Part shown: positions 11,290 to 22,643 of the stretch, piece by piece
How the letters are laid out: each line of letters begins with the position of its first letter
Numbering within the stretch: position 1 is the first letter of the stretch
Origin: Atrichornis clamosus
Lineage: Eukaryota > Chordata > Aves > Passeriformes > Menuridae
Length of the DNA: 64,000 nucleotides
Reading direction: 5' to 3'
NCBI GenBank assembly: GCA_013400975.1
Contig: WBMZ01014195.1
Span: 1 to 64,000, forward strand
Notes under the pieces: model-generated
What the model saw: only the letters and a program-made list of their open reading frames with translations
Database searches by the model: none
Told to the model about the DNA's origin: nothing
Position numbers and translations under genes: made by a program

Positions 11290-11510
11290 CCAGGCGTCGA
11301 ATGAGCAAAGCAAAGCCCGCGGTCCCTCCATTCCCGGTTTAGGTGCCGGAGGTGCCGCAGGGACCCGCAGGAATTCTTGATTCAGCCCCGAGATCCCGGC
11401 TGTTCCTAGCGGGAGTCGGGAGCGGGATCTCGTCCTCCCCATGGCTTTGAAGAACAATAAGGAAGCGGGGAGGGGAAAAGGCCTTTTTGGAGGGGCGCGT
11501 TTTTAATCTT
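11290..11510. promoter_or_regulatory. CpG-rich patch abutting the purine tract
   Basis: About seventeen CpG dinucleotides fall in roughly 210 bp (for example GGCGTCGAATG, CCCGCGGTCC, GGGGCGCG), against a background where CpG is sparse. It could be a small unmethylated CpG island, a regulatory element, or simply a GC-rich island. No TATA box, convincing initiator or exon is visible, so promoter function is inference only. Confidence 0.4.
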
Positions 11511-14500
11511 ATCAGAGACAGGCAGGACAATAACAGGAAAGGGCCGGGAAGCAGAGCCAGGGATGGGGAGGGAAGGGCAGGGAGGAGCGAGGGGTTAAAA
11601 GCAAATGGAGCCGTTCCCTCAGGGACAGCCTAATCAGGATCCCATTGAACCTGGCAAAACTCCCCTGGAGCCGCACAATGGAAAACCCGGGTGTGCGCGG
11701 GCAGGTTCCCAGCGAGGGAGGCAGGGAAGGGATGAAAGGAAAGCTCTTCCCTGTCCTCTCCACTTGAAAATCCACCCAATTCCACCTAAACCTGGGCTAT
11801 GCCATCCCGGCTCCAAACGCTCCTCCCATGCCCTTCTCCGCCCATTGATTTGGAAATTGGGATGAGAGTTGACCAGAGTGGAGAGGAAGAACTTTTGGCT
11901 TTTCAACCTCCCTCTGTGCCAGAGCACAGATAAATCCCTGCCATGGACAAATCCCAGACATGGATAAATCCCTGCCGTGGACAAATCCCTGCCCTGCTTT
12001 CCTCAGCCAACATATCACCATCGATTTTTCCTGGCAGCCTTAGGAAAGACACAAAGGCACTTTTGGACAATGCTAAAGTGGAGCTTTTTTCCCTGGAATG
12101 AGCCTTTCCTGCTCTGAAAGGGCACAGGAAAGGGTATTTTGTGTCAGCAATATCTTTTCTCCAGAGGTGGTTGTGCCTGGATGCTGAAAAATTGATGTGA
12201 CTGATATTCCAAGAGATTATTCAACAGTTTTCCCCTCTTTCATCCATAACTTCCCCCCCACAAGGATCAGCAACCACTTAAAAAAGGACTGAAAATGGAG
12301 AAAGAAATGATCCTTCATGAAAAATCCCTGGAAGCTCCTGAGCTGGGGAGAAAACTTCCCTCATCCCTCAGTCCTATTGCCAAGAGAGAGCCCTTGGGCG
12401 GGGAAATACTGGAGTTCTTGGGATCCATTCATGCTTTTACCTCCAAAAAAAGGTGACATTTTAATATTTCCAAGCTCACATCTGTGTTTAGCACTGAACA
12501 AACACCCAGCACTGCTTTGCCACCAACTGTTCTCTCCCGGGATGTCTTTCCTGCTGTTTGACAGGGAACTGCTGGAACCTGAAATCAAAAGAGCTTTGGA
12601 AATCAGATTTTGCATCTCCCAGGCCCCTTTTAAAGAGCTCATCACAACGTTCCTGGCGCTAACTTTTAATTACGTTGTGAGGCATCCCATCGGCGGGATC
12701 TCCGTGATCCCAGATCAGCCTTTCCTCATGAATATTTTAACTGGCATTTTTATGGCACGTGTCGGAAAACTCAAGAAGAGATGGAAGACAAGTGATTAAA
12801 GACTCGGGGAGAACGATGTGCTTGTGTGTGGATAATGAAAACAACGTCAGGAAGGCTCCTGGGGCACAGGGGAAGCGAGGAAGGAGCAACACAGCGTTCA
12901 ATGTGATCACGGAAAGGAATAAACCCCCGGGACTTGGGAGGGTTTGGGAATTGCTGGCAGCAATCCAGGCCCCAGGGAAGGTTGGTGGGACAGATATGGG
13001 GTCTAAGTGAGCTGCTGGGTGGGCAAAAATACCCAAAAAAGCAGAGGGTGATGCTCATGGGCCATTTTAAGTGCTCGTCGTCCAAGGATCCTGATCTTCC
13101 CAAGAGAATGTGGGACTGGACATCATTCCTAAATAATAGTCTCAATTATTTAAGCTTGGCAAGTAGCACTTCAACCTCAACTGTGCCTGACTCAGAAGAA
13201 GGAGGGATTTATTCCTCCCTTATTTCCAAGGCTGAGCTGCTGAGCTTTGAAGGGAAGACAATTTCCCTGCCTCTCCTGGTGAAGCTTTCCAGTTTTGCAT
13301 CCAATAAATATTCATCGACCAGGAGAGAGGAGTCGGCAAGAAGGAAAGGCCGGGGCTGCAGGAGCTTTGAACCTCTGCTCCAATATCAACTGCTGGTCAA
13401 ATAAAGATAAGAGAGAGTCTGTCTGCTCCCAGTAGCCTGGAGAATCCCTGTAGGAGGCTGTGGAAAAGCTGTGCTGCTCCATTCCCATGCGGATAAAGCA
13501 GGACTCTGCTTTCTTCTGGATCCTCCAAGGCTAAAATAACTCCATGTCCCTCAGCTCGCAGGGATCCGGGCTGAGTAATCCCCTCAATCCCTTTTTCCCC
13601 ACCTCACTCCTGAGGTTTTGGGAGCCTGCCTTGTTCCAAGGTGCTGATCTCCAGGCAGTTTTCCAGCCTGGAAGTGCGGGGATAAAATGTAGCTTCATCC
13701 TTCAAGGCAGGGAGAAAGTGTCAGGCCTAATGAAGCCTCGCTGATCCCGGCTGGAGCCGAAATGTTTTGCAGGTGCTTGTTGGGGAGAAGAGGACAGCTA
13801 ATGAATAAAACATGTTGGTGCTCCAGGCTCCAGCAAATGTGACACACTCGGATCTTCTGGCTGGGGGGGAAGGAGATGAAATATGAGTTGGAGCTCATCT
13901 GAAAGCTCCTAACTCATCCAAGATGTTGCTCTGTGCAGCCTCGCTGCTGCGGGGAACGTGGCGAGCCAGGTTTGGATGGATCCAGGGAAATGGAGAGGGG
14001 CTGGAGTTATGCTTCAGAAGACAGCAGGATGTGACCTCTGGCTGCTGGTGATATAATTCCGTGCATTAAAGTGAGGGGTGTCTCATCCCTTTGCTCCAAG
14101 ACTGGTCTGACCCTGTGCTTTAGGAGCCCAAAGGAGAAGCCAAAAGGGAAAAAGCCCCACCGGAGGTGCCAAAGCTGATGACATGGAAATGCACAGAAAA
14201 AAATCCTCCAGAGTCCTGCAGGATCATTTATGCCCTGAGGTCAGCTCGGTGAGGAGCAGCCAACAAATAAAGAACTGGTTTAGGAGCAGCGATTCTCCAG
14301 GATTTATTCCTGCATGGATCCCCCAGCACCCTGCCAATGCACCCCAATATGTGGCTGCTGAATTGTCCCAAGATTGGTCTTTCCACCCTTTTTGAGCTGT
14401 GATTTCCTGTAGGAAGTTAAATTTTTGTGCTAACCAGTAATTGCTGGAGGATCTGAGGACTAGAGGTTGAATGAAATCCACATGGAAAAATGACCTGGGA

Positions 14501-16228
14501 ATGTGAGCAGTGCAGTGACATCAGCGCTGGAGGTGCACAGGGTGCACTGGGACCTCTGCTCCCTGCCCAGCACATCCCATTGAGTGATCCTGGCTTTGCT
14601 CCAGCCCAAAGAGGAACAAAAATAACTCCAAGTTTGTGCTGTGAACACCCCTATGAGTGAATTAATTCTCCTCTGAGCCATTTTCCCTATGTCTGCACTT
14701 CCTTTCACATCATTACTCTTAATTAGGGACCCAAATATTCCCCCTGAACACACCTACGCTTGGCCTAAATTAAGCAAGGGAAGGGGGAGCTACGTGCTCC
14801 AGGTCAGTGCTGGGTGCAGCTCCTGCAGCTCCTCTTCTCTCCAAGGGCTTTTTCCTTCCACAGTTTCCTTCTCTCACTCCTTGAACCTGACCCCATCTGT
14901 GCCCGTTGTCTCTGTGACCAGGAAACAGAAAAGGGTTGATTTGTGCCATCCCAAACTCAAAACTGCCTGAAGTGAAGTCTGGGAGAAAGTGCTGACTTTG
15001 GAACCCAGAGGACTCTGTCTCCAGCTGGTTGCAGGCAGAACACTCATTTACCTGCCAATTAATTCCGTTGTTTTTGCTATACCCTCAGTATTCAGGAGGA
15101 TCCCTGAGAGCTGAGATCCCGAGGATCCCAGCACCCCTGATCTCAGCAGACCACGAGCTGCCAGAGAGCCTTGCTGGGCTCAGACCTTGCACTCCAGGAC
15201 AAGATAATACAAAATCCTCAAAAACCATGGGATTACCCAATCCCATCTTGCAAAATCCTGCAGGTTTGGGAATGCAAAGTACAGCACATTGCTTTAGGAG
15301 CATCCTCAAATGAACCCTCGCTTTTTGCTTTTAACCTCCTTGTGGGATGCTCTCCCCACTTCCCAGCCTTCTCCAAGCTGCCGATGACCTTCTGTTCTTC
15401 ATGGATAACTTTAAGGTGTGCTGGGAGCTGGCTCAGCCCCGCAGGATCTCACACTGACCTCAGGTGTTGCTTTACACCAGCCCAGGTCCCTGCTCCAAAC
15501 CCTTTTCCCTTCATTCCTGTCTGCAGTTCTCTGTATTCCTTAAGCCAGATGGCTTCACCCTGTCAAAAACGTTCCCTGTTGGAACTCCTAAGGCTCAAGT
15601 GCTCAGACTTGGACCTGTTCCTCTTTCCAAGAGGGAAGAATGAAGGAGAGCACAGGCTTTCAAATCCACCCTGATTTGCCAAAAACGCTTTTGCACCAAA
15701 CATGTGTTTTGCACAGGAGTTCACTCCCTGCCAGAGAATCATTTTGGCAAGGATATTTTGGAAAAAAGAGCTAAAATCCCAGGAGAACTGTAATTCTTCG
15801 TATTCCAGAGCCTGCTGATTCCTATCTGGAGGTCAGATGTGTGCTAAAGTACTGCATGTAAAGTCATAACCTCCCTTTGAAATCCACAGGCACCTGGAGA
15901 ACACGAGGACAGGGAGAGCGGGGCTCGGGATGCTCAAGGAGTAAGGCTGGAATTTCCCTGCACAGGTGGATTTTCAACACCACAGGACCTGCGTAGGATC
16001 TCAGGAGGCAGCTTTGATCTCCAAGTTCATTGGGATCTATCCTGGCTTCCCTGCTGCACCATCCCAGATGGCTCCTGCATCCATCCGTGCACCTCCTTTT
16101 CCTTATTCCTTATTCCTCAGGCATGGGAAGAGGTGAAGTATTTCGAGGATGGTGATGAGCAGCATCTCTCTTCAGGGGCAGTCACAGCCCCAGGAAATGT
16201 GAATTACACACACGGATGGGATACAGCC
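11511..16228. other. Unique non-coding stretch
   Basis: No gene is recognisable. It includes an imperfect tandem repeat at 11932-11994. From about 13,090 to 13,400 there is a patch with relatively even base composition and an open plus-strand frame (12934-13404, 156 codons), but no recognisable protein. A 160-codon plus frame at 12317-12799 and a 167-codon frame at 15171-15674 likewise match nothing I know. No CR1 copy is visible in these 4.7 kb, which is unusual for this window. Confidence 0.5.
11932..11994. repeat. Imperfect tandem repeat, about 18-bp unit, 3 copies
   Basis: AAATCCCTGCCATGGAC, AAATCCCAGACATGGAT, AAATCCCTGCCGTGGAC and a partial fourth unit follow one another. Confidence 0.8.
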
Positions 16229-16260
16229 ACACACACACACACACATATATTTATATATAT
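16229..16260. repeat. (AC)n / (AT)n compound microsatellite
   Basis: About eight AC units are followed directly by ATATATTTATATATAT. Likely length-polymorphic. Confidence 0.92.
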
Positions 16261-18269
16261 TCCTGAATTCCTGGTGTGCACACTCGTGGGGGTTTATGGC
16301 TCATTTCCCAGCCCAAAGTCTAAGCCCTAAGCCCTCAAAACCCCACACCCAGCAGGTATTTTGGGGAATTGACTCATCCCAGTCCCAGTTTTGAGCATTC
16401 CATGGCTTTTACAGCCAGGCCATGGAGCAGCTGGAGCTTTGCACACGCAGATTGAGGGAGACACAACCTCCCTTGGGAAGGTGAAACTGCCGAAGGCTCA
16501 GCTCCTGATCCCAAAGGCACACAGGGAAAGCCTTTTCCCCTTTTCCTCCAGGACACACCAACACCTCCAGTTCTGCCAAAATGAATCCCATCCTTTAGGT
16601 CCCACCAAGGAAGGGATCGGATCGTTGTGAGGCAAGGGAAGGTTTCTCCTTATTCTTTGTTGTTATTTTCTGTAATTTTATTTATTTGGTTGTTTTCTCA
16701 AGGCCCTCAGTGGGGCATGATGGGTGGCTGGAAGAAGTGATGCTAAAATTGATACTGCACCAGTGAGCCTGGATTTCCAGAGGCTCTCCCTGGATTTATT
16801 TTCCTGCTATAAAAGCCAAACTTGAACATGCTGAGTTCAGAAAAGCATTTCAAAGAGTCATGGGTGAAAGAGCTGGAAAATGCTTTAATTGACTTTTGAA
16901 ATTGCCATTAAATTGCCATCAAGGGACCCTCTCCAAGGCTTCTTGCCTGTTAAACAAAATCATCAGCAAATGAACCTCTGCACCCCCACCAGCCCAGTTC
17001 CCTCCTTTTGCCCAGTCCTCGTTAAAGTTGGAAAAGAAAAATGCAGAAGGCAGGAATGAAGGAAGGAAAAAGAGTAAGGAAGAAAAGAGATCTCCAAAAA
17101 GACAGGGGTGACCTAAAATCTGAGGAATGAACCCATTCCCAAAACCATCCTCATGATTTCTTGGATCTCTGAGCACTTGTTGGTGTCTGTTTTTGTCTGA
17201 CTGTATTTCCTGGACTCCATGGATGGAAATGACATTTTTCCTATCAGTTCTGGCCCACAGACCCAGGCAGGTTTCTTAGAGATAAGACATTTGGGGGTAA
17301 ATTGAGACGTTTCTGTGTTTCAGCACAGCTTGACAAGTTTTATCCATGTTTTTGCTTTCTGGTTATTTTTCTCCATAGTTTCACGTCACTCAGAAGTTTT
17401 GCTTCCTTCTTCCACATCTGGCCATCGCTGCAGTCTGGGGTCTTCAAGCATCTCTTTTATTTCCAAATATTTGGAGGGACCCCCATTTTTATTCCTTTCC
17501 CAGTGTTTATAGGGAGTCAAGAGTCTTCCTCTCCCAAAGTCTATAGGGAGTCAGGTCTGTAGGGAGTCCACAGAGCATCCAGAGGGAACATCCCCATGGT
17601 GGGGGGGAGAAGCTTCACAAGCTCATGGATTAGATGGCAGACAGAGATCCAACTTGGGTGTCTTTTGAGGTCTCTGCACCAAAGGGATTTTGCTCAGTTT
17701 TTCTAGGAAAAAATTCTGCCCATATCCCAGTGCTGCCAAGCAGAGCCTCACTGTGCCAAGATCTTCCTGGTTTCCTATGGCAGCCTGGCCTCAGCTTTCA
17801 TGGGGTATTTTCCTTCAAAGAAACAAGAAAAACCCCGTAAATCCTCATTTTTTTTGCAAAATTTGCACGTGGTGGTGGGATGGAGATGACAAGGAGAACG
17901 AATATCCTTGGAAATCACAGTTACTTCATAATGTTGTGGAATCAAGCGAGAACAGACGGCTTAGAGAAAAAATTCCTGCTCTCCCTGACACGCCAGGTCC
18001 TAGAGCAGCTGCTGAGGAAGGTGATCAAGGCAAGGATTCCAAGGGAGTCCGGAAGGTGCTGATAGACACCAATAAAGAGGGAGCAGGTTTGGAGCGGGTC
18101 AGGGCAGCGGGATTTCTCCCAGTAACAAATGTGTCTGGCTGCTCTCCCGATGAGCTCATGGAGCTGACAGGATCTTCCTGGAATGCTTTGCAGACCTCAG
18201 GTATGTTATCCTACCCCCAGCCTGAACCCGCCGGGAAAACCACCTGGAGGAGGGAGCTGGGAAGCACCT
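16261..18269. other. Unique non-coding stretch upstream of the 24-bp minisatellite
   Basis: No gene is recognisable. A 307-codon plus frame starts at 17690 and runs through into the minisatellite; its first 190 codons lie in unique sequence but show no known domain. Near 17508-17560 the word TAGGGAGTC recurs three times (TATAGGGAGTCA twice, GTAGGGAGTCC once). A single isolated unit resembling the downstream array lies at 17869-17889. Confidence 0.5.
17869..17889. repeat. Isolated unit resembling the 24-bp minisatellite
   Basis: GTGGTGGGATGGAGATGACA is nearly identical to one unit of the array that starts about 380 bp downstream. It may be a displaced copy or the ancestral seed from which the array grew. 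Confidence 0.6.
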
Positions 18270-19325
18270 GTGTGGTGGTGGGATGCTCACAGCAGTGGGA
18301 TTGGGATGTGTTTGGTGGGGGGACTGGGATGCCCATGGTGGAGGGATGGACGTGCCTAGGGTGGTGGGATGGACATAGCCATGGCAGTGGGATGGAGATG
18401 CCCAGGTGGTGGGATGGAGATGCTCACAGCACTGGGATGGAGATGCCCGAAGTGGTGGGATGGAGATGTCCATGGCAGTGGGATGGAGATGCCCATGGGA
18501 GTGGAATGGAGATGCCCATGGAAGTGGGATGGAGATGCCCAAGGCAGTGGGATGGAGATGCCCAAAGTGGTGGGATGGAGATGCCTGTGACAGTGGGATG
18601 GAGATGCCCATGACAGCAGAATGGAGATGTCCAAGGTGTTGGGATGGAGATGCCCAGGTGGTGTGATGGAGATTCACATGGCAGAGGGATGGAGATGCCC
18701 AAGATGTTGGGATGGAGAGGTTGAGGTGATGGTATAGAGATGCCCAAGGCAGTGGGATGGAAATTCCCAAGGTGGTGAGACTGGGACGTTCATGGAAGTG
18801 GGATGAAGATGTCCATGATGGGGGGACAGAGATGCCCAAGGTGGTAGGATGGAGATGCCCATAGTGGTGAGATTTGGATGGTCATGGAGATGGGATAAAA
18901 ATGTCCACACAGTGGCACGGAAATGCCCCGATGGTGGGATGTAAATGCCCATGGTGGTATGACCGGAGTGCCCGTGGAAGTGGGATGAAGATGCCCACGG
19001 CAGTGGGATGAAGATGCCCACGGCAGTGGGATGAAGATGCCCACGGCAGTGGGATGAAGATGCCCANGGATGAAGATGCCCAAGGCAATGGGATGGAGAT
19101 ACCCAAGGCAATGGGATGGAGATGCCCACGGCAGTGGGATGGAGATGCCCACAGGTGTGGGATGGAGATGCTCAAGGCAATGGGATGGAGATGTCCAAGG
19201 CAATGGGATGGAGATGTCCAAGGCAATGGGATGGAGATGCCCACGGTTGTGGGATGGAGATGCCCATGGCAGTGGGATGGAGATGTCCATGGCAGTGGGA
19301 TTGAGATGCCCCCGGCTGCGGGGTG
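18270..19325. repeat. 24-bp minisatellite, about 44 copies, with an assembly gap
   Basis: The unit is close to GATGGAGATGCCCATGGCAG followed by TGGG (24 bp). Copies at the left end are more diverged and include 22-23-bp variants ending GGTGGTGGG. In the middle (about 18975-19060) at least three near-identical units with GATGAAGATGCCCACGGCAG stand together. The right part is dominated by a subtype with AAGGCAATGGG. A single N at 19067 replaces the 8 bases expected between CCCA and GGATGAAG, so array length is not resolved there. Since 24 is a multiple of three, both strands stay open over long distances (for example GWRCPWQWDGDAHGSG-type and GISIPLPWASPSH-type peptides). These are repeat artefacts, not proteins. 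Confidence 0.97.
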
Positions 19326-19366
19326 AGCACATCCAACACTCCATGGACCAAGAGGTGGCGCTGGCA

Positions 19367-19403
19367 GCCTGCCGTGCACCAAAGCCAGCAGAGCACGGCA
19401 GGC
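19367..19403. other. Perfect 11-bp inverted repeat (hairpin) beside the minisatellite
   Basis: GCCTGCCGTGC at 19367-19377 and its exact reverse complement GCACGGCAGGC at 19393-19403 are separated by 15 bases. In RNA this would form an 11-bp GC-rich stem with a 15-nt loop. It lies 41 bp beyond the end of the array. It is too short for a typical microRNA precursor. Function unknown. Confidence 0.8.
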
Positions 19404-22209
19404 ACCGAGCCAAGACAGACGCATTTTTATCTCTTATCGCTCAGGGTGGAGGAGGCGTTCCCAGCCCCAATCTCGTGCCTGTCCTGCAGAGTCCCTGAGG
19501 AGGCAGCGGAGCCGCTGGGCTTGGGAGCACCCCCGGCATGTGTCCCTTGTCTGCCCACTCTGAAGGCCACGGTCAAAGGCAGCTCTAATTCAATTAATTG
19601 GAGAGATCTGAATTTTCCTGGTAAAGCAAACACGAGTACTTTGTGGACTGGGAGACTCGAGGGGGCTGAGGGAAGGTGAAACATGCTGGCTGTGCACAGC
19701 AGGGAATGCAGATTATTTCTTTGCCCATCTTGACCCGTTTTTTTCTCCTTTGGGGTGCTGCAGGATGCAGAGGTTCAGGGAGGGACAAAGCTCTGGGACA
19801 TCAAGACTCACTTTAGGCCAGGTGCATTGTGCAGCACCCGAGGCCCTCACAGCCACATCCATGGCACGACTGATGAAAATTCCAGTTTTTTTCAGAGAAA
19901 AACCAAAAAAAATCTACCCTTAGCTGCAAGGGATGTGTGATGAGGCAGGTAAAAACCAGCCCTGAGCACTTGGGCTCCCTTGTCCTCAACATCTTCGAGC
20001 ATTTCTGACACAGATGAGTCACTGGAAATTCCCCGTCTGGGATGTTCTTCCTGCAGGGCTCTTCTGTCAAGCGCCGTTTGATGCCACTCTGATGTCACAC
20101 CACAGAGTCCCTACTCAGCTTCTCCTGCCCCTAAATGCTCCGAAGTTTGGGCAATAAGAGGAAGACAGGTAAAGAGGGCATCTATTTCAGGCAGGGCAGG
20201 TTTGCAGAGAGCTCCTCTCCCAGAGAGCTTCACCCACACCTTCATGGTTTGGATATTAATATTCCAAGCTGTGTTTGCAGTTAGGAATTACTGATATTTT
20301 TCCTCAGGAGCCAGCTTGGGAGAAAGTAGTGGATGTGTTTCACGTGGGCATCTGGACAGGGTTAAAATCCCCATGGTTTCCAAAAGTTTGGAAGAGATCA
20401 GAAGCTGAGCTGGAAACAGGAGGCTCACACAGCACCGAGCAGCAATAACCAGATCGACAGGGAAAAGTGTGGGGTCTCCTAGGGCTGGACATGCCGTGGA
20501 AAACACAACTCCTTGAGAAGGTGCATTTGTAGCAAAAGGTGCAGCTACTCTGCTGTAATCAACAGAGTCAAACAGCTTAAATCCATCAGTGAAAATTCCA
20601 TTTCATATTTGAGTCTGAATTCTCAACCCTGATGGGTAAAAGTTCAATCCTCAAAGGTGCATTTTGGATAAAGGCATCAGAAAGCTGGCTGAGAAGGCAA
20701 AATTCTGAATGTCTGTATTGCAAATAGTCAGAAACAATTCTCCTTTGCTTCAAAGATCTTGGGGAATGTTCAGGTCAGAAGAAATTTGGGCTGGGAGAAA
20801 GCAGCAGCACATTCAGTGTTACGGAGCAGAAAACCCAAATGCTGCTAGTGCCACACACAGAAGCAGATAATGGGCCAAGAGATCCCTTGCACAGGAGGAA
20901 AATGCAGCCCCCAACATCCAGAAAACCATAGGAAGGAAAATTCCAGTGGCAGAATTAGAATCCACAGGCATTTATAGCTCAAGGGCTTGATTTGCAGCCC
21001 TCGTGCTTTTTTTTTTGACCCAGCAGTGTTGGCTTCTGTGTGCAATGGCTCAATTCCAAGAGGCTTCTGCTAAAAGCCCTGAAGTTCCTGCTGGAAGAGC
21101 CAGGAGGTTTGTCCTGGCCCCCTGGGGATGTGCCTGGGATGGGTGGGAAGGGCAATTCCCAACCACTGAGTTTGGATGATCATTTAGGGATGGCAGGTAC
21201 TTGAGATAAGTTTTTCCATCCCACCGTGGTGATTTCAGATCCTGCGTGGGCAGCACTGAATGATGCAGGAGAAGAGGAGATACAGGAGGAGGTGGAGGAA
21301 GGTTTGTGCCACCCTGGGCTGAGAAGAAGCAAAGGTGCCACTCTTTGAGGAGAAAAAGAGACCAAAAGGTTGTTCTGGAAGGATAAACTGGGCTTCAGGA
21401 GAGATGTAGCTGGAACTGTGGACTCTCCTTACCCAGCATCAGCCTAATGGGGACAAATCTGCCAATTAAGGACAAATCTGCCAATTAAGGACCAATTAAG
21501 GTTCATCTTTGAATCCATTCTCCCTACTCAGCAAAGCACTGGCGTGCATTTAACTACCAGCAATAGGTCAGGGTCATTGTCCCTTTCATCTGAGGATCTC
21601 AAAGCCCTGGATGAAACTCTGCTGCCTCTCACTGTGGTAGGTAAAGGCTGTAATGTTATTTTAATATCATGAGCCTAATTTATAAGGATAAATTACAGTG
21701 GGAGATAAAGAGCACATGGACCCATGTGGATAAAAATAAAAATCCATATTGCCCCATTATCTGGCATTGGTTAAGCTTCTGCTTGTAGAAGTATTTTTGG
21801 CTAATTTCTCTCCTTTATTTTTTTTTTTAATGAAATGCTATTTATTTATAGCTGAACGCCAACTTTGAAGCCCGAGCCAAGCATTTGGGGAGCTGCTCAG
21901 ATAGGGCTCTTGAAAAGGAGAATTATGTGTGTTTCAGATGTTTTCAGGAGTTATTGTTTCAAGGCAGAGAGAACTCTGACATTTCTCCGAGGAGCGCTCC
22001 CTCCCCTCGGCATTCCCAGAGGACACGGGCAGAGCAGATGTCTCCGAGCTGGGAGAAGAGGTGGTGACAAGTGTGTGTGGGGGAAAGGCACCAGGGAGGG
22101 CATGGCATGAAAGGGGATTTTAGGCAGGAAAAGCCCGAAAGGTCCAGGGTTGGAGCAAAATGCTCCGTGATGAGCTTCATCCGGGATATGGGATGTAAAT
22201 GCAGGAGAA
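19404..22209. other. Unique non-coding stretch
   Basis: No gene is recognisable. The only repeat seen is the short direct repeat at 21459-21497. Open frames stay below about 120 codons. The patch 21650-21860 is AT-richer, with a run of about ten T near 21820. Confidence 0.55.
21459..21497. repeat. Short tandem direct repeat (about 19-bp unit)
   Basis: ACAAATCTGCCAATTAAGG occurs twice in a row, followed by a partial third unit, ACCAATTAAGG. Confidence 0.82.
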
Positions 22210-22372
22210 ATCATTGAATCCTGGCATGGTTTGGGTTGGAAAGGACCTTAAAGGCCATCCCATCCCACCCCCTGCCATGGGCAGGGACACCTTCCACTCT
22301 CCCAGGTTGCTCCAACCTGGCCTTGGACACTTCCAGGGATGGGGCAGCCACGGCTTCTCTGGGAATGTGGTC
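22210..22372 (-). mobile_element. CR1 LINE, 3' end fragment
   Basis: Antisense CR1 3' end: TTGAATCCTGGCATGGTTTG, GGTTGGAAAGGACCTTAAAG, CTGCCATGGGCAGGGACACC, CCAACCTGGCCTTGGACACT, CAGCCACGGCTTCTCTGGGA. About 18 bp found in other copies between GGTTGCTCCA and ACCTGGCC are missing here, as in the plus-strand copy at 24.1 kb, which hints at shared subfamily ancestry. Confidence 0.94.
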
Positions 22373-22600
22373 AAGGACATGGGCACCTTCTGCAGTGATG
22401 CCATCGTGGGCTTCAGGCCCAAGAGCTTCCAGCCATGAAGTTCCCATCAGGACGAGGCACAAGGACGTCCTCCTGGAGCCTCTGGCACCACTGGATGGGC
22501 CGTGTCTCACTTCCAGAGGTTTCTGTACTGTACTGGGACACCTCCCTTGGCAATGGAGAGCTTTGCTCTTCTCGCAGGGCTTCAAATAAAACCCACCCGT
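22373..22600. other. Unique spacer between two oppositely oriented CR1 pieces
   Basis: There is no recognisable feature. The spacer could be non-CR1 sequence or older CR1 sequence too decayed to recognise. Confidence 0.5.
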
Positions 22601-22643
22601 GAAGGTCCCTTCCAACCCAACCTATTCCATGATTCTGTGATAA
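22601..22643 (+). mobile_element. CR1 LINE, extreme 3' tail only
   Basis: GAAGGTCCCTTCCAACCCAA then CCTATTCCATGATTCTGTGA is the last 40 or so bases of a CR1, including the terminal ATTCCATG/ATTCTGTG repeat. No upstream CR1 sequence is visible, so it is either a very short insertion or the 3' end of a different 5'-diverged copy. Confidence 0.85.

Noticed and set aside
10702..11457. 251-codon minus-strand frame rich in F, S, L and I with apparent membrane segments
   Set aside because: It is the complement of the purine tract. The hydrophobic look is a composition artefact.
17690..18613. 307-codon plus-strand open frame
   Set aside because: The last third is the 24-bp minisatellite, whose unit is a multiple of three. 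The first 190 codons have no recognisable domain or coding signature.
18790..19413. 207-codon and similar minus-strand frames rich in GISIPLPWASPSH
   Set aside because: Pure translation of the 24-bp repeat, crossing the N gap.
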